Source: Symsagittifera roscoffensis (taxonomy: Eukaryota > Xenacoelomorpha > Acoela > Convolutidae). Taken from it: a stretch of DNA of 64,000 bases. A model generated the notes under the pieces. That model was not told the origin of the DNA. It saw only the letters and a list, made by a program, of their open reading frames with translations, and ran no database searches. The stretch is taken from contig NC_087064.1 of NCBI RefSeq assembly GCF_963678635.1, positions 75,544,213-75,608,212 of the forward strand, given 5' to 3'. Position numbers and translations under genes: made by a program. Shown piece after piece: positions 46,744 through 58,051 of the stretch (positions within the stretch are counted from its first letter, which is position 1; every line of letters starts with the position of its first letter).

Positions 46744-48484
46744 TAAATCCGTGTGACACGTATCTTGCCTTGTTTACGCGTTTTTTTTTGCAACAGTTAA
46801 GGGCAAAACGCATCTATGCGTGGTTAAGCTATATCGTATATTGCAATGATTAAGATTTTTATCGATTTTCCAGTTTGAAATAGTGTGTTTGTTCCACCGA
46901 GATAAACGTTAGCAACACAAAAGTGTGATGATGTCATAGTTCCTCAGGGGTTGCGAAATTGGTCTCACAAATCCTTTTAGTGTATGAGATAATTTTCAAG
47001 ATTTTTTCAAAATTTTTCGGAAAACTCAATTTACAAAAATTGAAAAATCTTAGCCCTAATTTTAATGGGTACTGTGAAGGTACTCTCAGCATATTCAAGA
47101 TTCAAATCTTGAGTTCAAATGCCACTGCTAAATTGCTCTTAGCTTTCGAGATAAAAAGTTTTTTGTGATTTTTAAAATCAAGTTTTTTTTCAAATTTTGA
47201 AATTCCTAACCTTTTAATCGGAAGCTGTCATAGAACTCTCGCGGCTTGCAAATCCTGCCTCCAAATATGACTGCTCACATCTTTTTAGTTTTTGAGAAAT
47301 GACCTTTTGTGACTTTTTTCATATCTTTAAGTTTTCGAGATACAATTTTTATGATTTTTTCAAAATTTTTTCGGAAAACTCAATTGACAAAAAGTTTGAA
47401 ATACTTAACCATAATCTTGTTGGATACTGTTTGGGTACTCTCAGAAAATTCAAGATTCAAATCTTGCGTTCAAATACCACTGCTATACTGCTCTTAGTTT
47501 TAGAGATAAAACTTTTTTTGTGATTTTTAAAATCAAGGTTTTTTCAAATTTTGAAATTCCTTAACTTTTAATCGGAAGCTGTCAGAGAACTCTCGCGTCT
47601 TGCAAATCCTGCCTCCAAATATGACTGCTCACATCTTTTTAGTTTTTGAGAAATGACCTTTTTGTGACTTTTTTCATATCTTTTAAGTTTTCGAGATACA
47701 ATTTTTATGATTTTTTCAAAAATTTTTCGGAAAACTCAATTGACAAAAAGTTTGAAATACTTAACCATAATCTTGTTGCGTACTGTTCGGGTACTCTCAG
47801 GAAATTCAAGATTCAAATCTTGCGTTCAAATACCACTGCTATATTGCTCTTAGTTTTAGAGATAAAACGTTTTTTGTGATTTTTAAAATCAAGGTTTTTT
47901 CAAATTTTGAAATTCCGTAACTTTTAATCGGAAGCTGTCAGAGAACTCTCGCGTCTTGCAAATCCCGCCTCCAAATATGACTAGTCAAATTTTTTAAGTT
48001 TTCGAGATTTTTGTGATTTTTTCAAAAAGTTTCCAGAAAATTTAAATTACATTTGTTTTTCAAATTTCGAGATTCCCTTTTTAGTAATGGATGGCTCCCA
48101 GAATATTCTCAGGGGCTGCAAATCTTGCATCCAAATACGACAGCTGAAATCTTTTTAGTTTATGAGAAATGATTTTTTTGTGATTTTTTTCAAAAAGTTT
48201 TCAGAAAACTTAATTTTTTTCTTCAAATTTTGAAATTCCCTTCATTGGGAATTAATAATTGGAGACCAAATTCGCAACACCTGGGGGAAATCTGACACCA
48301 TCCCAATATTGTGTTGCTAACTTTTAACTCGGTGGAACAAACACTAGATTCAAACTGGAAAATCGAGAAAAAATTAAGCATTGCAATATAGGATATAGCG
48401 TAACCACGTATAGATGCGTTATGCCCTTAACTGTGACATAAAAACGCTTAAACATGGCAAGATACGTGCCACACACGTTTAAAT
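46744..48484. mobile_element. Foldback element with long inverted arms and internal tandem repeats
   Basis: The left arm (46744-46920) and right arm (48309-48484) are reverse complements of about 177 bp with moderate divergence. Shared pieces include CACGTATCTTGCC, AGTTAAGGGC, ACGCATCTAT and TTTGTTCCACCGAG with AGCAACACAA. Between them lie about three units of 354-356 bp (CTTGCAAATCCTGCCTCCAA at 47245, 47599 and 47955) plus shorter degenerate units. A unit fragment in inverted orientation lies outside the right arm at 48499-48590. No transposase was seen, so this is non-autonomous. Confidence 0.85.
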
Positions 48485-48599
48485 AAGATTTGTGTAGTCA
48501 TATTTGGAGGCGAGATTTGCAACCCGCGAGAGTTCTCCGACAGCTTCCAATTAAAGGGTTGGGAATTTCAAAATTTGAAGAAAAAAAAAACATTGAATC

Positions 48600-49607
48600 A
48601 CTTTAAATTAAGTTCGACGCACGCTTAGTTATAGCTGTGTGGTTGCGAAGGCATGCCTTAAAATATTTTAGCTTAGTTTCATTCTTCCGAAAGATGAGTC
48701 TTCTATTTGGTCAATGAATGTACTCAATTAACGGCGGCTAAATATGGGATACGTTCCAGTTTCAGATATAGCTGCTCAGTTTCAATATTGGCCAATCAGA
48801 TTTTGTTAGTCTCTTGGAATTGTTGTGCTTCTTCTCTTATATCGTTCTACACGGGGACCAGCCTATTAGCATGCCTATGTAGAAGAACGCAGTTCGAAGA
48901 TTCGCTACTTCACATTTTGTTTATTAAAATTAGCAATAAATCAATTGGTTTTGGAAAATATTTCAAAATTTGTTTTTCGTCTGAAAGCACACCAAGTTAG
49001 AGCAATTATCGCATTCTAAAAGGCTGACATGCTAATCGCAGCACCCATCAGCCTCCGCGTTGCTTTCACTTTTTGTGTGTGGAAAAATATTGCTTCTAAT
49101 CCTTATTTAAATTTCATTGATGCTCAAAGAGAAAATGATTCAATCGAATATCCTGGAAATTATTAAGGATCACTTTAACTACCCCCTGTGGTATCTATTA
49201 ACAAATTGCCACCCCTATAATGAAATAATTCAATGGTTAAACCTATGTAGACTTCGTATCTAGTAACAATTTCCTCCCTTTTGGAAAAGTGGGACAGTTA
49301 AGGAGATCCAAAAATTAACTGAAAACCTACTTTGATCATATTTTTCAGCGTCTCCTGGCGGTTCAACGCTCTGTGGGCCGAATTCGCCATCTAGTAATCT
49401 GAAAACGTACACAAAAACATCGTTTCTATTTTGCTTGATTAGACTTTCATAATAGCTCGCGTTCAATTTCTCAATCATTGCAGATAGGCAAAAAACTTTA
49501 ATAAAAAACCTGCTTTGAAGTAGGAACAAAGGGGAGAGATAACTTTTAGTCAAACATTGCGGCCAAACTCATTCAGAATCAACATTCTCAACAACAAAAT
49601 CAACATT
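48600..49607. other. Intergenic, unassigned
   Basis: A minus-strand open frame at 49553-49260 contains a coding-looking stretch (49478-49331) ending at a possible donor AAA/gtaggt; it is discussed in the findings. Otherwise nothing was recognised. Confidence 0.35.
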
Positions 49608-49925
49608 CAACACAGAGGCGAAGCTGCGCTTCGCAAACAATTGCCAGAACACGACCAAAAAGCAGCTCTATCAAGTGAAATAAGAAAAAGTAGAAATAAG
49701 CCTCGAATTGGCAAAAACTCGACAACATCTCGGATTCGAAATGCGACCTAGCAAATTTGAGTCTCATGCACAAACCGCTCAGCCATGAATGCTTAAAAAC
49801 TCCAAAAATTAGTCACCACTAAAGCATCTACACATGCTAATAAATTACCAATTCAATGCAGCAAAAGTAGCACCAAATACAAAAGCACACTTTTGCATGT
49901 AATAATTTGGGGCTCTTTTATCTCC
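49608..49925 (-). repeat. tRNA-like repeat family SINE-B
   Basis: Perfect tail stem GCGAAGC-tgc-GCTTCGC (49618-49634 region) after CACAGAG. A tRNA-Ser/Leu-like module on the minus strand has box A TCATGGCTGAGCGGTT (49788-49773) and box B TTTCGAATCC (about 49742-49731). Confidence 0.85.
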
Positions 49926-51584
49926 CCCTCCTCACGAGCAAACTTTTATAACAAAACTACTGGCTGTTTTCCAGTGACCCCCCTTTTTATTTTTCTGAAA
50001 TTCTCTATGTGAAAATCTGTTTAAATGATTTTTCATAATATAAACTACATCAAAACGTGGCAGCGTGAACAGGTGAACAAATTGCTACAAAATTTCTAAG
50101 ATGCAACATGACGTGTGAAGAATTTTTGAACAGCTTTGTTTTGTTATCTTACGAGGGGGGCGGGAAACTGAAAAAGAGCCAAATTACTGTTCACATTCTC
50201 TGACTGTCATGAAATTTGACATGCAGATTTAGTAGGCCAAAAAACTTTAACTTCAAACCTGCTTTAAAGTTGGATCAACATATTTGGTCTTCATTATCAA
50301 CCTTGTAAAACCACTCGTTAGACCATTAATATGATGCTCGTGTGATGTGGGGTGGGGAGAGGAAAAAACTTATATTGGAAAACAAAGCCAAATTATGCAT
50401 AAATTATGCTGAAAAACTTCTGAAGTCATCTTTTTATCCTTGTATAGCTGTTTGAAACAAATAACTTTTTTCGGCTCATTCAATGAATTAAAAATACATC
50501 AGCTGTGTTAACTTTGTACTAATCAAATGTCAAAGCACATATGATATTATACTGCTACCACAGCCTACCGATTCAAAAGTGCCACCAAAAGTAGCACTTT
50601 CATGGGCAACTTAGGTTGGAAACAAAAGAAAGTTCGTTTAATACACTTTGCCTCGCAAGTTTAAAAATCTATATTATTCTTACATGCTGCTAGCTGTCAA
50701 TACATCAGAAATTCAGCTACTCGTTAAAAATACGATCAGTTGTTGTCGACACCGAAAACAATTTTTTTTAAAATATTTTCCTTTGATTTAACACTGAACC
50801 TTTGCGAAATTTCTGTGATACTGGAAAAAAATACGCCCAATTCCAAAATACATTCAAAACTTCGTTGTTCAGAACAAAATTCTGCTTAGTAAATTTACCC
50901 GAAACTTTTAAAACCATCGAGGATAACACCGATTTAGAACACCAATCAAAACAAATAAATGATTCTAAGTCAAGAAAGGATACAACAAAAACTCACATCA
51001 TTGTATTTTTAACATAAATAAACACAATAGACAGTAGCGTGTCAAATAACAATCCACAAACGCTAAGCAGCGGCAAAACAACATCCCTTACTGAACATTT
51101 TGATGAAAAGAGCAAAAAAAAAAGCTGAGTAACTGTTTTTAATCCAATCATGGTCATTCTGGGGTTTCAGCGGCGTTGAAAAATAATGAAAAGGCTGACT
51201 TTGAAAGGTCCTGATAACATTTATAAAAAAAGCTTCCAGTCAAAAAATCTGCAGTTAAATATCAAAATTTGCAAAACCTTTCAGAAATAAAAGCTAGAGC
51301 ACTTCATTCATCGAACTGTAATACATGGTTTGTTATATATCCATATTGGATGCAGATGTCTAGCAATAGTAGCGTTCCAAATATAAGAGATAATAATCGA
51401 AAAAACTTCTGCAAAACCGGTCAGCAAAACTGCGCAGCTTTTAAACAACTTAAGATAATATTAAAAACTCAAAAAGTAGAATTAAACACAGAAATTTTGT
51501 AAAACGCTCAACCTTCGAGTTTCACAAGTTTCCAGTTTGCGAGATGTTTTAAAGGTCAACTTTCTACTAGTCGGGCGATTTTCA
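49926..51584. other. Intergenic, AT-rich
   Basis: A SINE-B head lies at about 50560-50665 (AAAAGTGCCACCAAAAGTAG, CTTAGGTTGGAAAC). Two plus-strand frames (50802-51017 and 51269-51502) have no recognised domain. Confidence 0.4.
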
Positions 51585-52130
51585 ACACACAGGCGAAGTT
51601 GCACTTCGCATACACAAGCAAAAATATGACCGATAACGCTACTGGGATAAACTGAATGAGTAAAACCTTAAGTCTACAAAATTTCTTAAGTGACGCACAC
51701 CAATTGTGAGTCTACATAATTGCAAAGTGACGTAAGCCAATTGTGAAGCATGAGCAGTTCCAGTCAATTTGAAAAAAGAAATTTACCAACTAACATGCCT
51801 AAATTTATAGAGCGGACGCATTTTAACTAGTATACGAAAAAGTTCATTAAAAACACCCTGCCCAGGTTCTAACCCTCCTATTTTGTTTCGGATCTCCTTC
51901 CCTACCTCTACGCTAGAGATCCATGATACCTTGAAGCTACAATGCTATTTGTAATAAAATAGTCTGTTAATATCCTTAGCATTGACTGTACTTAATAGCT
52001 GGTTATTGCTCTTATGCACATACTGCAATTTAAAAAACTCTTTCAAAATGAACCTTAATAATTGCGACTTAGGCTGGAAAAAAGAGAGTTCATACTATCA
52101 CACACGCTTTGCTTGTGTAAACTGACATCT
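51585..52130 (-). repeat. tRNA-like repeat family SINE-A, copy 3 (longest)
   Basis: Minus-strand head TTACACAAGCAAAGCGTGTG (about 52120), box A TCTAGCGTAGAGGTAGGG (51917-51900), box B GGTTAGAACC (51874-51865), tail GCGAAGT-gca-ACTTCGC and CTGTGTGTTGAA at 51608-51585. Confidence 0.85.
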
Positions 52131-53150
52131 TCCTTTAGTATGTGGATGAATGGTTTTTCATTACTAACACTTCCGTGTTAGTAACAAAGCTATGTAACAA
52201 AGCTATTTTATTTCAATGAATTTTGTGACATACTGGCAAAGAGGTCCTGGCACAGGTCGCGATACCCCACAAACAGCATTGCAAGCTAGCAGGCAAAAAT
52301 GAAACAAAAACCACAAAAAATGAAGAAAAAAAAACTTCTATAATCCCAATTACAAAAGTTGCATTATTTTCTTTTAAAGGATGTTCAATTGGAGGAAAAC
52401 GCCTCCAGGGTTCTACGCCAAATGACAATCCCACAAACATAGCATTGAAGACAGAAAATCAAGGAAAGGAACTAAAACGAAACAAAACGAAAAAAAAATC
52501 GAAAAATCAAAACTACAAAAATTTCGAAGTTTTGCCTGCAATGATGTTTAATTTGGAAACAAAAAGCACTTCCAAAAACATAAGCCGACGGTAATTTAGT
52601 ACTCATAAACATTTATCGAGCGCTACTAAGTTCAACAACAGTTAAATTGTTTTCATGTAAATTTTTTGAAAGTTCCAAAATTCTAAACTTTTTTGCTCTC
52701 CCCTCAGAGAGGACACTTTAAACTAAAAATGCATTTAAAAATTTTGGTCACTAAGCTGATAAAACCTCAATCGAAACATTCGATGCCAAAACAAACGCTT
52801 ATGGCGAAAACAAAAGAAATAAAAATAGTGTGACTTAATAAACTTACAGGAATAGATCAAAAACCCTTCAATTGCAAGGAAAGTTAGTAAAATCACAAGG
52901 AAAATCCATATTGTGGCGCCTAAATCTGTAAAATATAAGCAGACAACCAATAGGTCGACAACTTCTCTTATACAGAGCTTTTCCGCCTGAGAAAAACTGG
53001 ACCTGGCCAGATTCGCACCTAGGACGTTTGCCCTCCCAGCCGCTGTTGTTACCTCTGAAGTGCGCCAGAAAACTAACAAGAAAACAAAAAACACCACAAA
53101 AGATTATCATGAAAAAATTTGTAGCTATCAAAATTTGATGACGCACGAGG
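52131..53150. other. Intergenic with one SINE-C module
   Basis: A tRNA-like module on the minus strand lies at 53068-52999 (CTGGCGCACTTCAGAGGTAA, GTGCGAATCTGG), related to the copy at about 54238-54170. The rest is unassigned; the overlapping minus frames across it are not genes. Confidence 0.5.
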
Positions 53151-54910
53151 GTAATATCTCAGCGAACCACCACGCATTCAGTGCGTCTCGTAGCTATCAT
53201 AGCCATGCCGAGAAGGAGCTGGACACTCCTGCTACCTGATCGCTTCAAGGGAGCGTGTAGTGCAAACGACGTCCCACCTTACGTGATCAGCTTCGATCCT
53301 ATAGGGGCACCACTCCTATTCAATCCCACTCTTTAGCCCTTAAATCTAAGATAACAATTACTTTCTTTCTCATCAATGTGAAAAACAAGAAAATAAAACT
53401 TTTTTTTCGGAGTACTTTCGACTATACGGCAATCATCTGCACTGAAAACATTTATAGATAACAATCCACAGGATCCACAAGGATAACTTAAAAATTTCTC
53501 TGGCTTAGACCCATGAGCATAGCTCATCATGCACTACTTGGGCAGGAATCTCGTATGGCCAGCTTTCTTTCCCCTACTAACTGACAGCACCACAAGTCAG
53601 CTTCTGGGTCCATACTAACCGGCAAAAACAAGACCCTTTAACAATCGCCAGTAACTAGAGAACATAGCTACTGCTTTGAGGGAAGAGTGTCCTTAAAACT
53701 AAAATTAAAATAAGAGTTTTCACACGACTATGCAAGCATAGACCTTCGACGAACACGAAGCCGTACTCGGTGTCAACTTAGACGTACGGGAAACCTGCCA
53801 ATGGTTAGACCAATGGCCAGGAGGGCACACGCAATACAAAGATGTCGAATGACTCCCAAGCTTTACGTTTGCCGAAGAAACGCTCTCCAAGGTTCGCACT
53901 TATGACTCTGAGCACTGGGTAATGCGGCGCGTGACGTTTGCAGAAAAGGCCTCGTTTGATGAACCGTCGGTGACATACTGTAACTCCAGAAACAGTACAT
54001 CACGCAGGCAGATAGGAAGTACAAATACCTACCCGACAGTTAAAAAGCTCAGACCAATTCCCTAGGATACACCGGGGTAGATCCGATTACTGCGGACCAC
54101 ACCGCAAAGGACTACAGCACTCGAGGAGGTGTCACACAAACGTATCCCATATCTCCGCCTCAGAAAAACAGGACCTGGCCAGGTTTGCACCTCGGACGTT
54201 TGCCCTCCCAGCCGCTGTTGCTACCTCCAAAAAGCGCCAGAAAACTGCGAAATGACCATCACTGAGAGTTAGTTCCACCAAGAAGCACTATTCTTTGAGG
54301 GTAACAAGTTGCCTAGCTCCCACCTTACAAATCCGAGCTTTTAAAAATCACCGGGTATGAACCCTTCCTAAGATTACATCATAGGGTCCACAGTGCTAAA
54401 AGCACTGTGTCGGTAACCATTCATGGCAACTTCGGGAAATCCCATTTTCCCAAAATAGCTTTCACATCATCAGGGGATTCTGCAGAACACAGTCCCCCGT
54501 TTCTGGTCTCCACTAACACAGAAAGTTGAACCAATAGTCGTCTCTATCCGAAGACCTGCGAGTCTACTAATGGCACCTAGTCTGGTGGCTTTCAAGGCCG
54601 TATCCAGACAGGGCAAGCGCAATACAAAAATATCGAGTGACCCCAAGGCTTACGTTTGCCGAAACAAGGCTCCCCAAGGTTCGCACTTACGTCTTTGAGC
54701 ACTGGGCAATGCGGCGTGTGACGTTTGCAGAAATGGCCTCGTTTGATGAACCGTCGGTGGCATATTGGAAGCACGTGATCCAATACATCGCGCAGGCAAT
54801 AGGAAGTACAAATACGACAGCCCAAAAACTCAGACCAAATCCCCAGGATACACCGGTGTAGATCAGATTAATGCGGACACCACCGCAAAGGACTACAACA
54901 CTCTAGGGTA
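53151..54910. other. GC-richer segment of unknown origin with a 300-bp direct duplication
   Basis: Visibly richer in G and C than everything to its left. A segment at 53823-54127 is repeated at 54611-54908 (shared GCAATACAAA, TTACGTTTGCCGAA, GACGTTTGCAGAAA, CCTCGTTTGATGAACCGTCG, CACCGCAAAGGACTAC). A SINE-C module sits between them. The open frame 54637-54861 has no recognised domain and its partner copy is interrupted. It may be the relic of a retroelement. Confidence 0.6.
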
Positions 54911-55322
54911 AAAAATTTAACACCCGGTAAAAAATTTAGCACAAAAAATTACCTCATCTGTTTTTTTTTAAATAATAAAATAATAGTCAAATTTTGCCCG
55001 TCAAACGACACAAAATATTTTGAATTAGCCAAAATCGTTTTAACCGAACGAAAAAAAATCGTTAAGCAGAAACAAAAATGTACTGAATCCCAGTTGCTAA
55101 ACTGACAAAAAAAACAGGACTGACGACTAAATGGAAAATAGGCCGACAAAAAACAAGCAGACAAACCAAAGTCCGACAATTCAAAAACTTCTAGTTCCCG
55201 ATTACAGGACACTTTCAAGTCTACAACAGCATTAGAAAAATGGCGTCATAAAAACAGTAGCCGGAAAAAAAATGACTATATAATTCGATCCAAAAGTAAT
55301 GAAAAAATTTTAACAAAAGAAG
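54911..55322. other. Short AT-rich spacer
   Basis: Nothing recognised. A short duplication ACCCGGTAAAAAATTTA/AG starts it. Confidence 0.4.
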
Positions 55323-55705
55323 TTCAACACAAAGGCGTAGCTGCTCTTTGCAAACATTAGCGGGAAAAAAGACAAAAAGCAGCTCTATAAAATTAAATAT
55401 GAAAAAGTAGAAATACGCCTCGAATTATTAAAACTTTTGCTGCGGGTCGGATTCTATCTTGGGATCTCGAGATTTGGAGTTTCGTGTCCTTCTCTCTCAG
55501 CCAGGGACGCTTAATGTCCGGCAAACACTAGCCACAGATAAAGCAGAGAACAGATGCTGTGAGATTTCCAATGGTACAGATCGTAATTATAGCAAAGTCG
55601 AAAAATTTTAAAAAGATTACAGATTATAGCAAAGTGCCAGCTAATGAGATGTTACATTTGCGACTTAGGTTGAAAACAGATGTGTCATACTAATACACTA
55701 GCTCA
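55323..55705 (-). repeat. SINE-B, nearly full-length copy
   Basis: From high to low on the minus strand: head with CCTAAGTCGCAAATG, GCTATAATCTGTAATC, a tRNA-Ser/Leu-like module (CCTGGCTGAGAGAGAAGGAC and on to AGAATCCGACC, about 55510-55446), then GCAAAG-agca-GCTACGCCTTTGTG, a decayed form of the stem-loop tail, and TTGAAC. Confidence 0.8.
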
Positions 55706-55941
55706 CTCGTGTAAATGCAAAGTCTTACAAGGCAGCCACAAACGTCATCGAATAAACACATACCTTTCAAAAAATGAAATTAGTCATTCGGAAACAAAGC
55801 GATTATGCTTGCACAAGATAGGTTTCGAAAGCAGTCATTTTTCGAAAGCACTCAAGGACAGATTGTAAGGTTCAGCAACAAAAACAATTCTGAAAGCTTC
55901 CTGCCCGAAATTGATTAATACTTGATCTGTATTTATACTGT

Positions 55942-55990
55942 TGCATCAATCAACATTTGACAATGTTAATTGCCAGCATCAGATACAGAT
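55942..55990. repeat. 49-bp direct repeat, copy 1
   Basis: Begins TGCATCAATCAAC and ends CAGATACAGAT. The second copy is at 56563-56611 with about four differences. The pair brackets the putative membrane-protein ORF. Confidence 0.85.
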
Positions 55991-56256
55991 CCTTGGCAGT
56001 TTGGACTAAGGTCTAGTAAGCTCTCCGGATCAATCGATGAATCTTCGTTAAACGCTCGCCATACGCAGACAACCTTGCTGCCATCAACATTAATCCTTCC
56101 ATAATCAAGCTGCCCGTCACCCCAAGGTCGGTAGTATGCAGCTTTTTTCAATTGATCAGATAAACAATAGCAGATAGTGAAAATAAGGAGGAACAGGGCG
56201 ATAGCATAAGCTAATAGGACTCCCAGCAACAAAGCTTTTCGCAATTTTTCTTTCAT
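55966..56256 (-). CDS. Putative small single-pass membrane protein
   Basis: A 96-residue ORF. A basic N-terminus (MKEKLRK) is followed by a hydrophobic helix (about residues 9-30, ALLLGVLLAYAIALFLLIF) and a polar domain of about 60 residues with two cysteines after the membrane segment, consistent with a type II orientation. No family recognised. Codon use looks more coding-like than the surrounding AT-rich sequence, but this could also be a first exon or chance. A 49-bp sequence covering its last codons and 3' flank is repeated 620 bp away. Confidence 0.35.
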   Translation of the reverse strand: MKEKLRKALLLGVLLAYAIALFLLIFTICYCLSDQLKKAAYYRPWGDGQLDYGRINVDGSKVVCVWRAFNEDSSIDPESLLDLSPNCQGSVSDAGN

Positions 56257-56562
56257 GCTGATCGTTTTCTAACTTAGTCTTGATTTTGGGCGCTTACGTC
56301 TAAAAAAAGAAACAGTATCACTGTTCCAGCTCAACACAAAGGGAAGTTAAATGAGCCTCTGCAAATTGAAACAGATTCTTGGCACGCATGAGGCCGAAAC
56401 GAAAACAACTTTACATGCTTGAAAATGTTATTGAAAAATCGCTTTGGCTACAAAAAAAACAGAAACAAAAGAAGAATTCCTAGGAAGGGGTCTGAATGTC
56501 AACAAAACTGTGTTTTCATATTGGGCTCCTGCCCAAAAAAATTACATTACAATCTGCATATC

Positions 56563-56611
56563 TGCATCAATCAACTTTTGACAATGTTAATTACCAGCAT
56601 CAGATACAAAT
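56563..56611. repeat. 49-bp direct repeat, copy 2
   Basis: Near-identical to 55942-55990 in the same orientation, 620 bp to the right. No coding sequence recognised around it. Confidence 0.85.
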
Positions 56612-56961
56612 ATTTACAATTTGAAAATGAAAGTCCCCTGTAAAGCCATTTTTATCATTTTCGGATCAACAGGAGGCCAAGGAAAAGAATGTGACTTATT
56701 TTTGAAGAGACTTGCGTATGTTTTATCAGAAAAAATGACATCGGATTATTCAAAAACAATCTCGGCGATCAGATGCAAACTTTCGTTTTTATTAGTTAGA
56801 TCATCAGTAACATGCCTCAGAGGCAGCAGGATTTTTTATAAGACGGCGGGTACCGTTTTCGACTCTGATTTTACTACTTCACTTGCAGCGTTTTAACTCA
56901 CGTTATGACATTATCATTCCTTTTCACGGCGCTATTCTCTTAACTGTATATTTGTTACATT

Positions 56962-57306
56962 GTGGGCGTTGTTAAGGGTTTTCAGACAGATTGCAACCTA
57001 GCCGGACCACTAGGAGACTTGACTGGAAGAGGTGACCAGTCGAGTGGGAAAGTGGTTCACAAGGATCGAACGGGAACACTGGGAGACTTGACTGGAAAGG
57101 GTGACCAGTCGAGTGGGAAAGTTGTTCACAAGGATCGAAACGGACCACTAGGAGACTTGACTGGAAGAGGTGACCAGCCAAGTGGGAAAGTGTGCTGCTG
57201 TCAAGTGCAGAACAGAGACAACCAGCACAGGATCACCACAAGAGGACGCACAGGGGTGTTCTCAAGTTGGGCAACGGGTATCGTTAGAATCCACATTAAA
57301 TTATAG
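56962..57306 (+). CDS. ORF with three 23-residue repeats, function unknown
   Basis: A 114-codon ORF. A 69-bp unit starting at 57004, 57073 and 57142 encodes copies of GPLGDLTGRGDQSSGKVVHK plus DRT/DRN. Differences among copies are few (R/K, S/P, T/N). Because 69 is divisible by three, the opposite strand is open as well, so coding is not proven. Each copy has GRGD or GKGD. The region is GC-richer than the flanks and lies just left of the retrotransposon leader, so it may be part of that element's LTR or a separate gene. Confidence 0.35.
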   Translation: MGVVKGFQTDCNLAGPLGDLTGRGDQSSGKVVHKDRTGTLGDLTGKGDQSSGKVVHKDRNGPLGDLTGRGDQPSGKVCCCQVQNRDNQHRITTRGRTGVFSSWATGIVRIHIKL

Positions 57307-57442
57307 GAGATAAGTGTAAAATTGGATACGCGGAGTCCCATTGTTTTGAGGAAGTTTTTGCACAAGCAGGCCTGGAAACAGGTCTACGGTTTTCTCTCGA
57401 GAGGTTTAGCACCCGGCGCTTAAGGGATTTTTCGGCTTAAGA

Positions 57443-57480
57443 GGGGGGCTAAAAAGGGGGGAGGTTAGAAAGGGGGCTGG
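57443..57480 (+). other. G-run cluster
   Basis: Three runs of 6, 6 and 5 G separated by 7-10 nt, followed by GG. It could form a G-quadruplex on the plus strand in the retrotransposon leader/LTR. Confidence 0.4.
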
Positions 57481-58051
57481 TTAGGTTAAAGGTTAGCGGT
57501 TATAAATTGTAAAAATGGGGGATATTAGAGTAAGTAATAGCTCGGCATCGTCGACTTAGTTACATTAGATATTTACACGCGTTGGTTACAGGAAGCGGAT
57601 ATCCAAAATTAGAATCAGGTTAAGGTAGGTACCCTGGTCAGATCGGTAGGGGGGAACGGACATAGACAGTTTTTGTGATACCCCATAAGATCGCTAGCAG
57701 GGGGGAGGAAAACGCGTTGCAATCGGGTACCAGACATTTTTTCGGACAAAGATTGACATCAGTCAACCTTGAATTTCAGGAGAATTCACTCATCTGTTTT
57801 TGAAATTTTTTCCAGATTAAAATTTTATGTTTTGGTGAAAATTTGTTGTTGGTATTTTCACGAACAGGTGATCACAAGATACCTGCGAGGAATTAAGAGT
57901 TTCAAATACAGGGGGGTCAGTATTTGGCTTTTGACCAGTAAGATAGGGATTTTGGGAAAATTTTTACTAGAGCTCAAGTGGTGGTAAAAGGTACAGTGGT
58001 TCAATAGTCCCTACAACGAAAAAGAAGAGACCCGATATCCAGACACTCAGT

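Noticed and set aside
46959-47879. Three related plus-strand ORFs (KIFSKFFGKLN / KIFSENSIDKK type)
   Set aside because: They are translations of the 354-bp tandem unit of the foldback element and differ by frame; no evidence for protein.
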